From assembly GCA_963790525.1 (NCBI GenBank), contig CAWBOV010000003.1:310001-374000 (forward strand): a DNA stretch of 64,000 nucleotides. Reading direction: 5' to 3'. Both the position numbers and the translations under genes were made by a program. The stretch's first letter is position 1; every line of letters starts with the position of its first letter. The notes under the pieces are model-generated. The model worked only from the letters and a program-made list of their open reading frames with translations. It made no database searches and had not been told where the DNA came from. The stretch is from CAWBOV01 sp963790525 (GTDB lineage: Bacteria; Actinomycetota; Actinomycetes; Mycobacteriales; Jatrophihabitantaceae). Below are positions 54,275-62,369 of the stretch, one piece after another.

Positions 54275-55006
54275 GTGAGCCTGCCGCTGTTCCTGCTCGA
54301 CCCGCTGCCCGACGGTGATGTCGTCGTCCTCGACGGCCCCGAAGGACGGCACGCCGCGACCGTGCGCCGCATCGGTGTCGGGGAGGTTGTGCTCCTGGCC
54401 GACGGCCACGGCCGGGTGCGCCGGGGGACGGTCACCGATGCCGGCCGCGACCGGCTGGTCGTGGCGTGTGACGCCGCGGTCGAACTGCCCGTCCCGGATC
54501 CCCGGCTCGTCGTGGTGCAGGCGCTGCCCAAGGGCGACCGGGCCGAACTGGCGATCGAGCTCGTCACCGAATTGGGCGCCGACGAGATCGTTCCGTGGTC
54601 GGCCTCGCGTTCGGTGACCCAGTGGCGGGGGGAGCGGGCCGACAAGGCGCTGGAGCGCTGGCGCCGGATCGCGCGCGAGGCCGCGAAGCAGTCGCGACGA
54701 GCGCGGGTTCCCGACGTGACCGCGTTGGCCGGCACTGCCGCGGTGGCCGAACGCCTGGCCGCGGCCGGTGCGGGGCTCGTGTTGCACGAGGCCGCGACGG
54801 AGCCGCTGGCGTCCACTGCGCTGCCGAGCTCCGGGGACGTCGTCGTCGTGATCGGCCCCGAAGGGGGCATCAGCCCGGACGAGCTGTCAGCGTTCACGAC
54901 GGCAGGTGCCCGGGCCGTCCGTCTGGGCGAGCCGGTACTGCGCACGTCGACCGCGGGCGGGGCGGCCCTGGCGGCGCTGTCGGTGCGTCTCGGCCGCTGG
55001 TCCTGA
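54275..55006 (+). CDS. rsmE: 16S rRNA (uracil1498-N3)-methyltransferase
   Basis: RsmE methylates U1498 in 16S rRNA. The 243-residue SPOUT protein has the N-terminal PUA-like domain (LDGPEGRHAATVRRIGVGE) and the SPOUT knot with VQALPKGDRAELAIELVTELGA, VIGPEGGISPDEL and LGEPVLRTSTAGGAALAAL. GTG 54275, two bases after dnaJ, gives an operon as in other actinobacteria (Rv2373c-Rv2372c). Confidence 0.94.
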   Translation: MSLPLFLLDPLPDGDVVVLDGPEGRHAATVRRIGVGEVVLLADGHGRVRRGTVTDAGRDRLVVACDAAVELPVPDPRLVVVQALPKGDRAELAIELVTELGADEIVPWSASRSVTQWRGERADKALERWRRIAREAAKQSRRARVPDVTALAGTAAVAERLAAAGAGLVLHEAATEPLASTALPSSGDVVVVIGPEGGISPDELSAFTTAGARAVRLGEPVLRTSTAGGAALAALSVRLGRWS

Positions 55007-55039
55007 CGGGACTGCCGCTGTCCGCGGCCGTTCCCACGC

Positions 55040-56734
55040 TCAGTGCGGGACGACGCACAGGTCGACGTCCACGACCCGCCGGAACGTGCAGCCGGAGAGC
55101 TGCGCTGCCAGATCCATGACCAGCGACCGGTTCGCCTGGTAGTCGGTCACCACGATCTCGTCGGAACCGCTGGCTCCGATGCTCGGGCGCGCCGCCGCGA
55201 TCTCCTCCGCGCTCGGCGCCGTCCCGGACTGGCCGGCGTCGATCAGCAGGGCGGCGTACGCGGGCACCGTCGGGAAGTAGCTCATCGCCCCGTCCACGTC
55301 GAAGATCCCGTAGCCGCCGATGATGCGGAACCGCAGTCCCGCGGCGAGTTGCCAGGTCATCACCCGCGACTGTGCCTGCGGCGTCTGCGCCTGAGGCAGC
55401 AGCAGTGCCGTCGATCCCGTGGGCAGCGTGTGCACGGCGGCGGTGGAGAAGAAGCGCGGCGTGGCGATGTCGTAGATGCCCTCGGCCTTGTGTGCCGGGC
55501 GCAGCGGGATGAACGTCGCGAGCACCACGACCACCGCGAATGCCAGGACCCGCCCGTGCAACCGGGCGAGCGCGGTCGCGATGAGCAGCCCGGCCAGCAG
55601 CGTCGTGATGAGCGTGAACCGGACGATGACCGCGCCACGGAGCACCGGCACCTGGTCGAGGAGCGCCCACAGGCCGGAGCCATAGGTCCGGCCGTCGATC
55701 GTGAGGGGCGTGCCCATGCTGATGATCACCGCGGTGACGGTCGTCAACCCCCACCACGGGGCGAACGGGTCGCGGGTGAGGAGCAGCCACGCCCACAGCC
55801 CCACCAGCAGGACGAGCAACGGCCAGCCGAGGTAGCCGGTGTTCTCGACCCCGTTGGGCGGGAAGGTGTGGTTGAGGAGGCGGTCCGCGCGCGTCGAGTA
55901 GTACATGAGGTCACTGGGCACGACGAGCCCGCGCAGATCCAGCCGCATCTCGGAGGCGGGGACGCCCTGGCGCAGGGCGAGCGGCCCGGCGAACTGGTAG
56001 GCGATGGGCAGGCCGGCGATCACGACGACGGTGGCCAGCGCGTAGCCCGCGGCCTCGCCGACGCGGCGCACCCTGGCGCGGACCCCCCGCGGGTGCAGGA
56101 CCGCCAGGTACAGGAGCGCGATCACGGCGAGCAGGGCCGACATCGCCACCAGCTCCTCGCCGAACAGCAGCGTCAGGGCCACCGCCAGGCCGAGCTCCAG
56201 GCCGATCCGCCGGGGGCTCCCGCGCCCCGCCACCACCAGGTCGTGACCCAGCAGCAGGAGGAGGGGCGGCAGGACGGCCATCGTCAGGTGGACGTGGCCG
56301 GCCTGCCCGACGAAGAACGGACCGAAGCCGTACAGCGCGGCCCCCACCGCCGCACCGGGTGCGCGGCCCGTCAGCCGCAGGAACACCAGATACGCCGTGG
56401 TCGCCGACGCCACCGGCGCGAGGTACATCAGCAGGCCCACCGTCGCGGTCGGGCCGATCGACGCGGTGAGCGGGGAGAGCAGCACGGCGAAGACCAGCAG
56501 CCCGCCGTTCCACATCGAGTTGACGCCGGTCGGCGCGTTCATCCGGTCGGTGAACAGCGGATTGTACAGATGGAAGACCGCGTCCTTGGTCCACTCGAAG
56601 AACCAGCTGTAGACGACGCTGTCGGCGCCACCGGGAGCGGCCGTGCGCGGGTGTGCGAGGAAGTCCGAGTAGAGGTACGTGGCGGCGGCGAGGTAGAGGA
56701 GCGGCGGCAGCAGCCGCACCGCCCATCGCCCCAT
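55040..56734 (-). CDS. large polytopic membrane protein, YfhO/GT-C-like architecture
   Basis: A 564-residue membrane protein. ATG 56734 has leaderless -10 TAGGGT; the ORF continues to 56776 upstream. About eleven spans begin at residue 7. The first external loop reads FLAHPRTAAPGGADSVVYSWFFEWTKDAVFHLYNPLFTDRMNAP (over two lines), with several Asp and aromatic residues as in lipid-linked glycosyltransferases. A soluble C-terminal domain follows, with GGYGIFDVDGAMSYFPTVP and a terminal CVVPH. A sugar transfer role is a guess; catalytic residues were not established. Confidence 0.62.
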   Translation of the reverse strand: MGRWAVRLLPPLLYLAAATYLYSDFLAHPRTAAPGGADSVVYSWFFEWTKDAVFHLYNPLFTDRMNAPTGVNSMWNGGLLVFAVLLSPLTASIGPTATVGLLMYLAPVASATTAYLVFLRLTGRAPGAAVGAALYGFGPFFVGQAGHVHLTMAVLPPLLLLLGHDLVVAGRGSPRRIGLELGLAVALTLLFGEELVAMSALLAVIALLYLAVLHPRGVRARVRRVGEAAGYALATVVVIAGLPIAYQFAGPLALRQGVPASEMRLDLRGLVVPSDLMYYSTRADRLLNHTFPPNGVENTGYLGWPLLVLLVGLWAWLLLTRDPFAPWWGLTTVTAVIISMGTPLTIDGRTYGSGLWALLDQVPVLRGAVIVRFTLITTLLAGLLIATALARLHGRVLAFAVVVVLATFIPLRPAHKAEGIYDIATPRFFSTAAVHTLPTGSTALLLPQAQTPQAQSRVMTWQLAAGLRFRIIGGYGIFDVDGAMSYFPTVPAYAALLIDAGQSGTAPSAEEIAAARPSIGASGSDEIVVTDYQANRSLVMDLAAQLSGCTFRRVVDVDLCVVPH

Positions 56735-56741
56735 CCTCCAC

Positions 56742-56747
56742 ACCCTA
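56742..56747 (-). promoter_or_regulatory. -10 TAGGGT for the large membrane protein
   Basis: Minus strand, 7 nt before ATG 56734. Confidence 0.58.
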
Positions 56748-56811
56748 GGGTGCGGATACCGGCACACACGGGACATCAGGAGCGGGCGTTCGCCACAGGG
56801 CGGCCGTGGGC

Positions 56812-56817
56812 TAGCGT
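56812..56817 (+). promoter_or_regulatory. -10 TAGCGT for the HIT gene
   Basis: Ends 6 nt before ATG 56824. Confidence 0.6.
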
Positions 56818-56823
56818 CGTCGC

Positions 56824-57162
56824 ATGGCTGAGGACTGCATCTTCTGCGCGATCGTGGCGGGCACGCTACCGGCGACGATCGTCCACTCCGACGACGCCGT
56901 GGTGGCGTTCACCGATCTGAATCCGCAGGCGCCGACGCACGTCCTCGTCGTCCCGCGGGTCCACGTGCGCGACATCGTCGAGCTGGGCGCGCGCCCCGAT
57001 GTGGCCGGTGCGTTCGTGGCCGGTATCGGGGCGGTCGCCGCCGAGCTGGGCCTTCGCGAGTTCCGCACCGTGTTCAACACCGGGGCGGCTGTCGGGCAGA
57101 GCGTGTTCCACGTCCACGCCCACCTGCTCGCCGGGCGCGGCTTCACCTGGCCGCCCGGCTGA
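56824..57162 (+). CDS. HIT-family nucleotide hydrolase (HINT type)
   Basis: A 112-residue histidine triad protein that hydrolyses nucleoside phosphoramidates or similar. CIFCAIVAG supplies the N-terminal zinc-type cysteines, LNPQAPTHVLVVPRVHV is conserved, and the catalytic motif is SVFHVHAHLLAGR (HxHxH). The EamA-type gene on the opposite strand reads through the whole gene in its uncorrected frame; the HIT frame is the real one. Confidence 0.93.
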   Translation: MAEDCIFCAIVAGTLPATIVHSDDAVVAFTDLNPQAPTHVLVVPRVHVRDIVELGARPDVAGAFVAGIGAVAAELGLREFRTVFNTGAAVGQSVFHVHAHLLAGRGFTWPPG

Positions 57163-58044
57163 GCGCCCCGGCTGCCGCTCGCGCCGTTGCTGCCGGGACG
57201 CCCCGGCGGTGACCCCCGCACTGGCGAGCACGACGAGTGCGATACCGCCCGCCTCGGGGAGTGACAGGTGCTCGTGGAGCACCAGGAACCCGGCGGCGGC
57301 AGCGACGGCGGGGTTGAGGCTGGTGAGCACGCCGAACACCGACGTCGGGAGCCGGCGCAGCGCCAGCAGGTCGAAGCTGTACGGCAGCGCCGAGGAGAGC
57401 GTCCCGACGACCAGGCCGAAGGCGAGGTGTGCCGGAGTCAGGAGGGTGGACCCCGCGGCGGCCAGGCCGACGGGGAGCATGACGAGCGCGCCGATCGCCG
57501 AGGCCACGGTCAGGCCAGCGAGACCGCTGCCGCTGCGCCCGAAGCGCCTGCTGACGAGGATGTAGCCGGCCCAGCAGGCGGCCGCGATCAGCGCGCACAC
57601 GACCCCCGTCACGTCGTCGGCGTGCAGCCCGCCGCCGAGCAGTCCCACTCCGGCGGCGGCCGGCAGGGCCCAGGCCCGGGCGCGCCAGCTCGGCGACGTC
57701 GCCACGGCCACGCCGAGCGGGCCGAGGAACTCCAGGGTGATCGCGGTGGCCAGGGGCAGGCGGCTGATCGCCTCGTAGAGGCTGAGGTTCATGCCCACGA
57801 AGACCGCCGCGAACAGCGCCGACGCGGTGAGCTCGCGCCTGGTCCACCGCACCCGCCACGGGCGCACGACGATCAGCAGCACGACGCATGCGCCGACCAG
57901 GCGCAGTGCCACGGTGCCCGCGGGCCCGACGACCGGGATCAGCTTGGCGGCCAGCGCGGCGCCGAACTGCACCGACGTCACGCTGGTGATCGCCAGGCCG
58001 GCGCCGCGGGCCAGGTCGGGTTCGGCGGGGGCGGAGAGGGCCAT
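56866..58044 (-). CDS. EamA/RhtA-like drug/metabolite exporter (C-terminus doubtful)
   Basis: A ten-span exporter of the EamA family with two repeats, GAALAAKLIPVVGPAGTVALRLV and SALPYSFDLLALRRLPTSVFGVLTSLNPAVAAAAGFL (split by a loop). ATG 58044 has a leaderless TAGCGT. The family ends about residue 290, near 57175, but the frame runs on to 56866 across the HIT gene. In another frame a stop lies at 57143, so an indel near the end probably hides the real stop and the protein is about 300 residues. It diverges from a LysR gene, which likely regulates it. Confidence 0.75.
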   Translation of the reverse strand: MALSAPAEPDLARGAGLAITSVTSVQFGAALAAKLIPVVGPAGTVALRLVGACVVLLIVVRPWRVRWTRRELTASALFAAVFVGMNLSLYEAISRLPLATAITLEFLGPLGVAVATSPSWRARAWALPAAAGVGLLGGGLHADDVTGVVCALIAAACWAGYILVSRRFGRSGSGLAGLTVASAIGALVMLPVGLAAAGSTLLTPAHLAFGLVVGTLSSALPYSFDLLALRRLPTSVFGVLTSLNPAVAAAAGFLVLHEHLSLPEAGGIALVVLASAGVTAGASRQQRRERQPGRSAGRPGEAAPGEQVGVDVEHALPDSRPGVEHGAELAKAQLGGDRPDTGHERTGHIGARAQLDDVAHVDPRDDEDVRRRLRIQIGERHHGVVGVDDRRR

Positions 58045-58051
58045 GTCCGTG

Positions 58052-58057
58052 ACGCTA
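58052..58057 (-). promoter_or_regulatory. -10 TAGCGT for the EamA gene
   Basis: Minus strand, 7 nt before ATG 58044. Confidence 0.58.
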
Positions 58058-58070
58058 GGTGTGGCCCGGC

Positions 58071-58084
58071 CGGACGGGAAATGT
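58071..58084. promoter_or_regulatory. possible LysR operator palindrome
   Basis: CGGGA-AATG-TCCCG inverted repeat in the 70-bp gap between the divergent EamA and LysR genes. Its arms are 5 bp, so it is only suggestive. Confidence 0.35.
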
Positions 58085-58100
58085 CCCGGGCGCCACGATC

Positions 58101-58106
58101 TATGCT
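58101..58106 (+). promoter_or_regulatory. -10 TATGCT for the LysR gene
   Basis: Ends 8 nt before ATG 58115. Confidence 0.55.
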
Positions 58107-58114
58107 CTGAGCAC

Positions 58115-59074
58115 ATGGACGGGTCGAGGATGGACGCGACGGTCGAGCTGCGGCACCTGCGCTGCCTCGTGGCGATCGCCGAGGAGGGCACGTTCACCGA
58201 CGCCGCCATCCGCCTGGGCGTGACGCAGCCCGTCGTGTCCCGGACCCTGGCCCAGCTCGAGTCCCTCGTGGGCAGCCGCCTGGTCGAGCGCACCACCCGG
58301 GAGCTGCACCTGAGCGCGACCGGCGAGGCCTGCTACCGCGAGGCGGTCGTCGCGCTCGCGGCGGTCAACGCGGCGATCCGGGCCGGCGGCGGCCTGGCGC
58401 GTCCGCTGCGCCTCGGCTTCAGCTGGGCCGCGCTCGGCCAGTACACGACCGACGTGCTGCGCGACTGGCGTGCCAGCCGTCCTGACGTCCCGCTCGAGGT
58501 GCACCGCTTCGACGACCGGTCGGCGGGCCTGAGCCGCGGCCTCGTCGACGTCGCCGTGATCCGCGGAGCCGTGGACGACCCGGCAGTGCAGACGACGCTG
58601 CTCATGATCGAGCCGAGGCTGGCGAGCCTGCCGTCGGGGCACCGGCTCGCCGGGCGGAGCAGCGTGGCGATCGACGAACTCGCCGCCGACCCCGTCGCGC
58701 TCACCCCGGCGTCCGGCACGACGACGCCCGATCTGTGGGCCGTCGATCACCGGCCGGGGGCCTTCCTCAGCGTCGACAACATCGACGAGTGGCTCACGCT
58801 GATCTCCTCGGGCGCCGCCGTCGGCGTCACGGCCGCATCCACGGCGTTCCAGCACCCGCATCACGGACTCGTCTACGTGCCGTTGACGGGTGCGCCACCG
58901 GTCGAGGTCCACCTGGCGTGGCCGCGGGTGCGCGCCCACCCCGCGGTGGGCGAGTTCGCGGCCCTCGTGCGCAGGCACGTGGGTGCCCGGAGCGGTTCGC
59001 CACAGGCGAAAACGCCGGGACCAACGGTGCCCGGTCCCGCTACGATGAGGGAGTCGAATGATCCGGAACACTGA
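58115..59074 (+). CDS. LysR-family transcriptional regulator
   Basis: A 319-residue regulator with the N-terminal winged helix (ELRHLRCLVAIAEEGTFTDAAIRLGVTQPVVSRTLAQLESLVG over two lines) and periplasmic-binding-like effector domain starting at LARPLRLGFSWAALG. It shares a short intergenic region with the EamA exporter, the usual arrangement for an activator of an exporter. The last 25 residues (PGPTVPGPATMRESNDPEH) are unlike the family and lie over the phoH upstream region, so the true end may be slightly earlier or simply extended. Confidence 0.9.
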   Translation: MDGSRMDATVELRHLRCLVAIAEEGTFTDAAIRLGVTQPVVSRTLAQLESLVGSRLVERTTRELHLSATGEACYREAVVALAAVNAAIRAGGGLARPLRLGFSWAALGQYTTDVLRDWRASRPDVPLEVHRFDDRSAGLSRGLVDVAVIRGAVDDPAVQTTLLMIEPRLASLPSGHRLAGRSSVAIDELAADPVALTPASGTTTPDLWAVDHRPGAFLSVDNIDEWLTLISSGAAVGVTAASTAFQHPHHGLVYVPLTGAPPVEVHLAWPRVRAHPAVGEFAALVRRHVGARSGSPQAKTPGPTVPGPATMRESNDPEH

Positions 59075-59105
59075 CACGTGAGGGTGCGAGACCTAGTTGG
59101 CTGAC

Positions 59106-60143
59106 ATGTCCGAGACCGCCCAGACCGCTGAGCGCGCCTCGACGACCGTCGTCGTACCCGCCGATCAGGCCATGGTTGCCCTTCTGGGTTCCCGCGACGA
59201 GATTCTCCGCGTCATCGAGCGAGCCGTGACCAGCGACGTCCACGTGCGCGGCAACGAGATCACGATCACCGGGCGCCCAGCCGACAACGCCGTCGCCGTC
59301 CGGCTGTTCGAGGAGCTGCTGGAGCTCATCCGCGGCGGCAACGTGCTGACCCCCGACGCGATCACCCGCACCCTGGGCATCCTGACCGGCGACTCCACCG
59401 AGAGCCCGGCCGAGGTGCTGAGCCTGAACATCCTGTCGCGGCGCGGCAAGACCATCCGGCCCAAGACCGTCAACCAGAAGCACTACGTCGACGCGATCGA
59501 CAAGCACACGATCGTCTTCGGCATCGGCCCCGCGGGTACGGGCAAGACGTACCTGGCCGTTGCCAAGGCGGTGCAGGCGCTGCAGGCCAAGCAGGTCAAC
59601 CGCATCATCCTGACGCGTCCTGCGGTCGAGGCCGGCGAGCGCCTCGGTTTCCTGCCCGGCACGCTCTACGACAAGATCGACCCGTACCTGCGGCCGTTGC
59701 TCGACGCCCTCCACGACATGGTCGACCCGGAGTCGATCCCGCGCCTCACCCAGGCCGGAACCATCGAGATCGCGCCGCTTGCCTACATGCGCGGCCGCAC
59801 CCTGAACGACGCGTTCATCATTCTCGACGAGGCGCAGAACACCACGCCCGAGCAGATGAAGATGTTCCTGACGCGGCTCGGTTTCGGGTCGCGCGTGGTC
59901 GTCACCGGCGACGTCACCCAGGTCGACCTGCCCGGCGGGACGCAGAGCGGTCTGCGCGTCGTGCGCGACATCCTCGGCGACCTCGACGACGTCCACTTCG
60001 AGCAGCTCACCAGCGCCGACGTGGTCCGCCACCGGCTGGTCGGCGAGATCGTCGACGCCTACGCCCGCTGGGATGCGCGCGAAGACGCCCAGCGCCCTGC
60101 ACGGCCGACCGCGGCGCGTGCCGTGCGTCCGCAGCGCGCGTGA
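59106..60143 (+). CDS. phoH: PhoH-family ATPase
   Basis: PhoH proteins are RNA-associated ATPases. The 345-residue protein has an N-terminal KH-like region (NEITITGRPADNAVAVRLFEE), linker SLNILSRRGKTIRPKTVNQK, and an ATPase core with Walker A GPAGTGKTYLA, LTRPAVEAGERLGFLPG, Walker B FIILDEAQNTTPEQMKMFL and VVTGDVTQVDLP. ATG 59106 is chosen over an upstream TTG. It starts the conserved phoH-ybeY-CNNM-cdd run, with ybeY 28 nt later. A TACGAT at 59041-59046 may be its -10. Confidence 0.93.
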   Translation: MSETAQTAERASTTVVVPADQAMVALLGSRDEILRVIERAVTSDVHVRGNEITITGRPADNAVAVRLFEELLELIRGGNVLTPDAITRTLGILTGDSTESPAEVLSLNILSRRGKTIRPKTVNQKHYVDAIDKHTIVFGIGPAGTGKTYLAVAKAVQALQAKQVNRIILTRPAVEAGERLGFLPGTLYDKIDPYLRPLLDALHDMVDPESIPRLTQAGTIEIAPLAYMRGRTLNDAFIILDEAQNTTPEQMKMFLTRLGFGSRVVVTGDVTQVDLPGGTQSGLRVVRDILGDLDDVHFEQLTSADVVRHRLVGEIVDAYARWDAREDAQRPARPTAARAVRPQRA

Positions 60144-60171
60144 GCGGCAGCCGCGGCACGGGGATCTGCCG

Positions 60172-60702
60172 ATGATCGAGGTCAACAACGAGTCCGGCAT
60201 CGAGGTCGACGAGGCCGCCCTCGGTGAACTCGCCCGGTCGGTGCTCGACACCCTCGGGGTGACGCCGCTGGCCGAACTGTCGATCGTGTGCGTCGACAGC
60301 GACGCCATGGCCACCCTTCACGAGCAGTGGATGGACCTGGCCGGACCGACGGATGTCATGGCGTTCCCCATGGACACGCTGCCGATCGGGGCCGGCTCCG
60401 GTCCCGGCTCCGGTCCCGGAACGCCGCCCGAACTCGGACCGGCGCTGCTCGGAGACGTCGTGCTCTGCCCGCAGGTCGCGGGGGAGCAGGCGGCGAAGGC
60501 CGGTCACTCACGCGCGTCGGAACTGTTCCTGCTCACCACCCACGGCGTGCTGCACCTGCTCGGCTACGACCACGGCACGCCCGAGGACGAGGCCGAGATG
60601 TTCGCACTGCAGGCCGAACTCGTCACCGGATGGGTTGCCGCGACCGGACGGTCGGCGGTCCGCACCCCGGTCCCCGGCACGGGCGGTGAACAGCGCCAGT
60701 GA
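60172..60702 (+). CDS. ybeY: endoribonuclease YbeY
   Basis: A zinc-dependent ribonuclease needed for rRNA 3' maturation and ribosome quality control. The 176-residue protein has the metal motif HGVLHLLGYDH (H3xH5xH) and LSIVCVDSDAMATLHEQWM upstream. A Gly/Ser-rich insertion near residues 75-90 (AGSGPGSGPGT) is present. The stop overlaps the GTG of the CNNM gene (GTGA). Confidence 0.94.
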   Translation: MIEVNNESGIEVDEAALGELARSVLDTLGVTPLAELSIVCVDSDAMATLHEQWMDLAGPTDVMAFPMDTLPIGAGSGPGSGPGTPPELGPALLGDVVLCPQVAGEQAAKAGHSRASELFLLTTHGVLHLLGYDHGTPEDEAEMFALQAELVTGWVAATGRSAVRTPVPGTGGEQRQ

Positions 60703-62021
60703 CCGCAGCTGATGTCCTGCTGCTCGTCGTTGCGATCTGCCTTGTCCCGCTCGGCGGCCTGCTGGCCGCGATCGATGCGGCGCTCGCGCGGGTGTCGGTG
60801 GCCCGCATCGAGGAGATGGAGCGGGAGGGCCGCCGTGGCGCGGTGTCCCTGGCGCGCCTGGTCGAGGACCGCGTCCGCTACACCAACCTGTTGCTGCTGC
60901 TCAGGGTTGCCGCCGAACTGACGGCGACCGTGCTGGTCACGATCGTCGCGCGCGCGGACTTCGGGGGCAGCTGGATCGTCGTCGTCCTCACCGTCCTGGT
61001 GATGGTGGTGGTGTCCTACGTGCTCGTCGGGGTCGGGCCGCGCACCCTCGGCCGTCAGCACCCCTACTCGGTCGCGCTGGCCTCGGCCGGGCTGGTGCGC
61101 GTGCTCGGGCGGGTGTTCGGCCCGCTGGCCTCCCTGCTGATCATCTTCGGCAACGCGCTCACACCGGGACGCGGCTTCCGCGAGGGGCCGTTCTCCTCCG
61201 AGGTGGAACTGCGTGAACTCGTCGACATGGCGGAGCAGCGCGGCGTGGTGGAACACAACGAGCGCGACATGATCCAGTCCGTCTTCGAACTCGGGGACAC
61301 CATCGCCCGCGAGGTGATGGTGCCGAGGACCGACGTGGTGTGGATCGAGCGGGACAAGACGATCCCGCAGGCACTTGCCCTCGCGCTCCGCAGCGGGTTC
61401 TCGCGGATCCCGGTGATCGGCGAGAACGTCGACGACGTGATCGGCATCGTCTACCTCAAGGACATGGCCCGGCGCGCGCAGGACGTCGAGTACGCCAAGA
61501 CGATGCGCGTCGAGGCCGTGATGCGCCCCGCCGCGTTCGTGCCCGAGTCCAAGCCCGTCGACGAGCTGCTGCGCGAGATGCAGGCCCGCCGGTCCCACCT
61601 GGCCATCGTGATCGACGAGTACGGCGGCACCGCGGGAGTCGTCACCATCGAGGACATCCTCGAGGAGATCGTCGGCGAGATCACCGACGAGTACGACAAC
61701 GAGCAGGCGCCGGTCGAGCGGATCGACGAGCACACCGCCCGCGTCACCGCGCGCCTCCCGGTCGAGGATCTCGGCGAGCTGTTCGGGGTGGAGGTCCCCG
61801 ACAGTGACGACGTCGAGACCGTCGGCGGGCTGCTCGCGCAGGCGCTCGGACGGGTACCGATCCCTGGGGCGACGGTCGAGATCCACGGTCTGCAGCTCAC
61901 GGCCGAGAACGTCAGCGGCCGGCGCAACCGGATCGACACCGTGCTCGTCGAGCGCGTGCACGCCGAACCCGACGACGCCGACAGCGCCGACGTCGCCGCC
62001 GAGACAGGAGCCCACGGATGA
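60699..62021 (+). CDS. CNNM/CorC hemolysin-family transporter
   Basis: A 440-residue membrane protein of the CNNM family, proposed Mg2+ or Co2+ efflux. An N-terminal DUF21-type membrane domain has three to four spans (residues 4-24, 65-87, 96-120 and 141-155). A CBS pair follows (VMVPRTDVVWIERDKTIPQAL, IPVIGENVDDVIGIVYLKD; VMRPAAFVPESKPVDELLREMQ, AIVIDEYGGTAGVVTIEDILEEIVGEI, over lines). A CorC_HlyC domain ends it. It matches Rv2366c by position. The stop overlaps the degenerate deaminase ATG. Confidence 0.93.
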   Translation: MTAADVLLLVVAICLVPLGGLLAAIDAALARVSVARIEEMEREGRRGAVSLARLVEDRVRYTNLLLLLRVAAELTATVLVTIVARADFGGSWIVVVLTVLVMVVVSYVLVGVGPRTLGRQHPYSVALASAGLVRVLGRVFGPLASLLIIFGNALTPGRGFREGPFSSEVELRELVDMAEQRGVVEHNERDMIQSVFELGDTIAREVMVPRTDVVWIERDKTIPQALALALRSGFSRIPVIGENVDDVIGIVYLKDMARRAQDVEYAKTMRVEAVMRPAAFVPESKPVDELLREMQARRSHLAIVIDEYGGTAGVVTIEDILEEIVGEITDEYDNEQAPVERIDEHTARVTARLPVEDLGELFGVEVPDSDDVETVGGLLAQALGRVPIPGATVEIHGLQLTAENVSGRRNRIDTVLVERVHAEPDDADSADVAAETGAHG

Positions 62022-62359
62022 CCGCCGCACCGCCGCCACCGGCCACTGTCGATCCCGAGGACGCCAAGCTGATCACGCTCGCGCGATCCACCCGGGCCCG
62101 GACCGGGGCGGCCCAGGGCGCCGCGGTACGCGACACGACCGGGCGGACGTACGCGGCGAGCACGGTGGCCCTGCCGTCGCTCACCCTGACGGCGCTGCAG
62201 GTGGCCGTCGCCATGGCGGTGTCCTCGGGCGCGTCCGGTCTGGAAGCGGCGGTGGTCCTCGGCGCTGACTCCTCCGACGTGTTGGGGACAGCTGCGGTGG
62301 GTGACCTGTCGCCGGCAGCTCCCGTCCTGCGCGCGGACCTGTCCGGCTCGCTGCGGTAG
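62018..62359 (+). CDS. degenerate cytidine-deaminase-like protein
   Basis: A 113-residue remnant of the cytidine deaminase fold (DAKLITLARSTRARTGAAQGAAVRD, ALQVAVAMAVSSGASGLEAAVVLG). It lacks both zinc motifs (HAE and PCxxC), so it cannot be an ordinary deaminase. The same degenerate gene occurs next to the CNNM gene in M. tuberculosis (Rv2365c) and seems to be preserved, so a structural or binding role is likely. In that genome era follows; here it does not. Confidence 0.85.
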   Translation: MTAAPPPPATVDPEDAKLITLARSTRARTGAAQGAAVRDTTGRTYAASTVALPSLTLTALQVAVAMAVSSGASGLEAAVVLGADSSDVLGTAAVGDLSPAAPVLRADLSGSLR

Positions 62360-62362
62360 ATC
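62357..62362 (+). promoter_or_regulatory. -10-like TAGATC for the alpha/beta hydrolase gene
   Basis: 7 nt before GTG 62370; it lacks the final T of the common pattern, so it is weak. Confidence 0.3.
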
Positions 62363-62369
62363 TGGCGCC

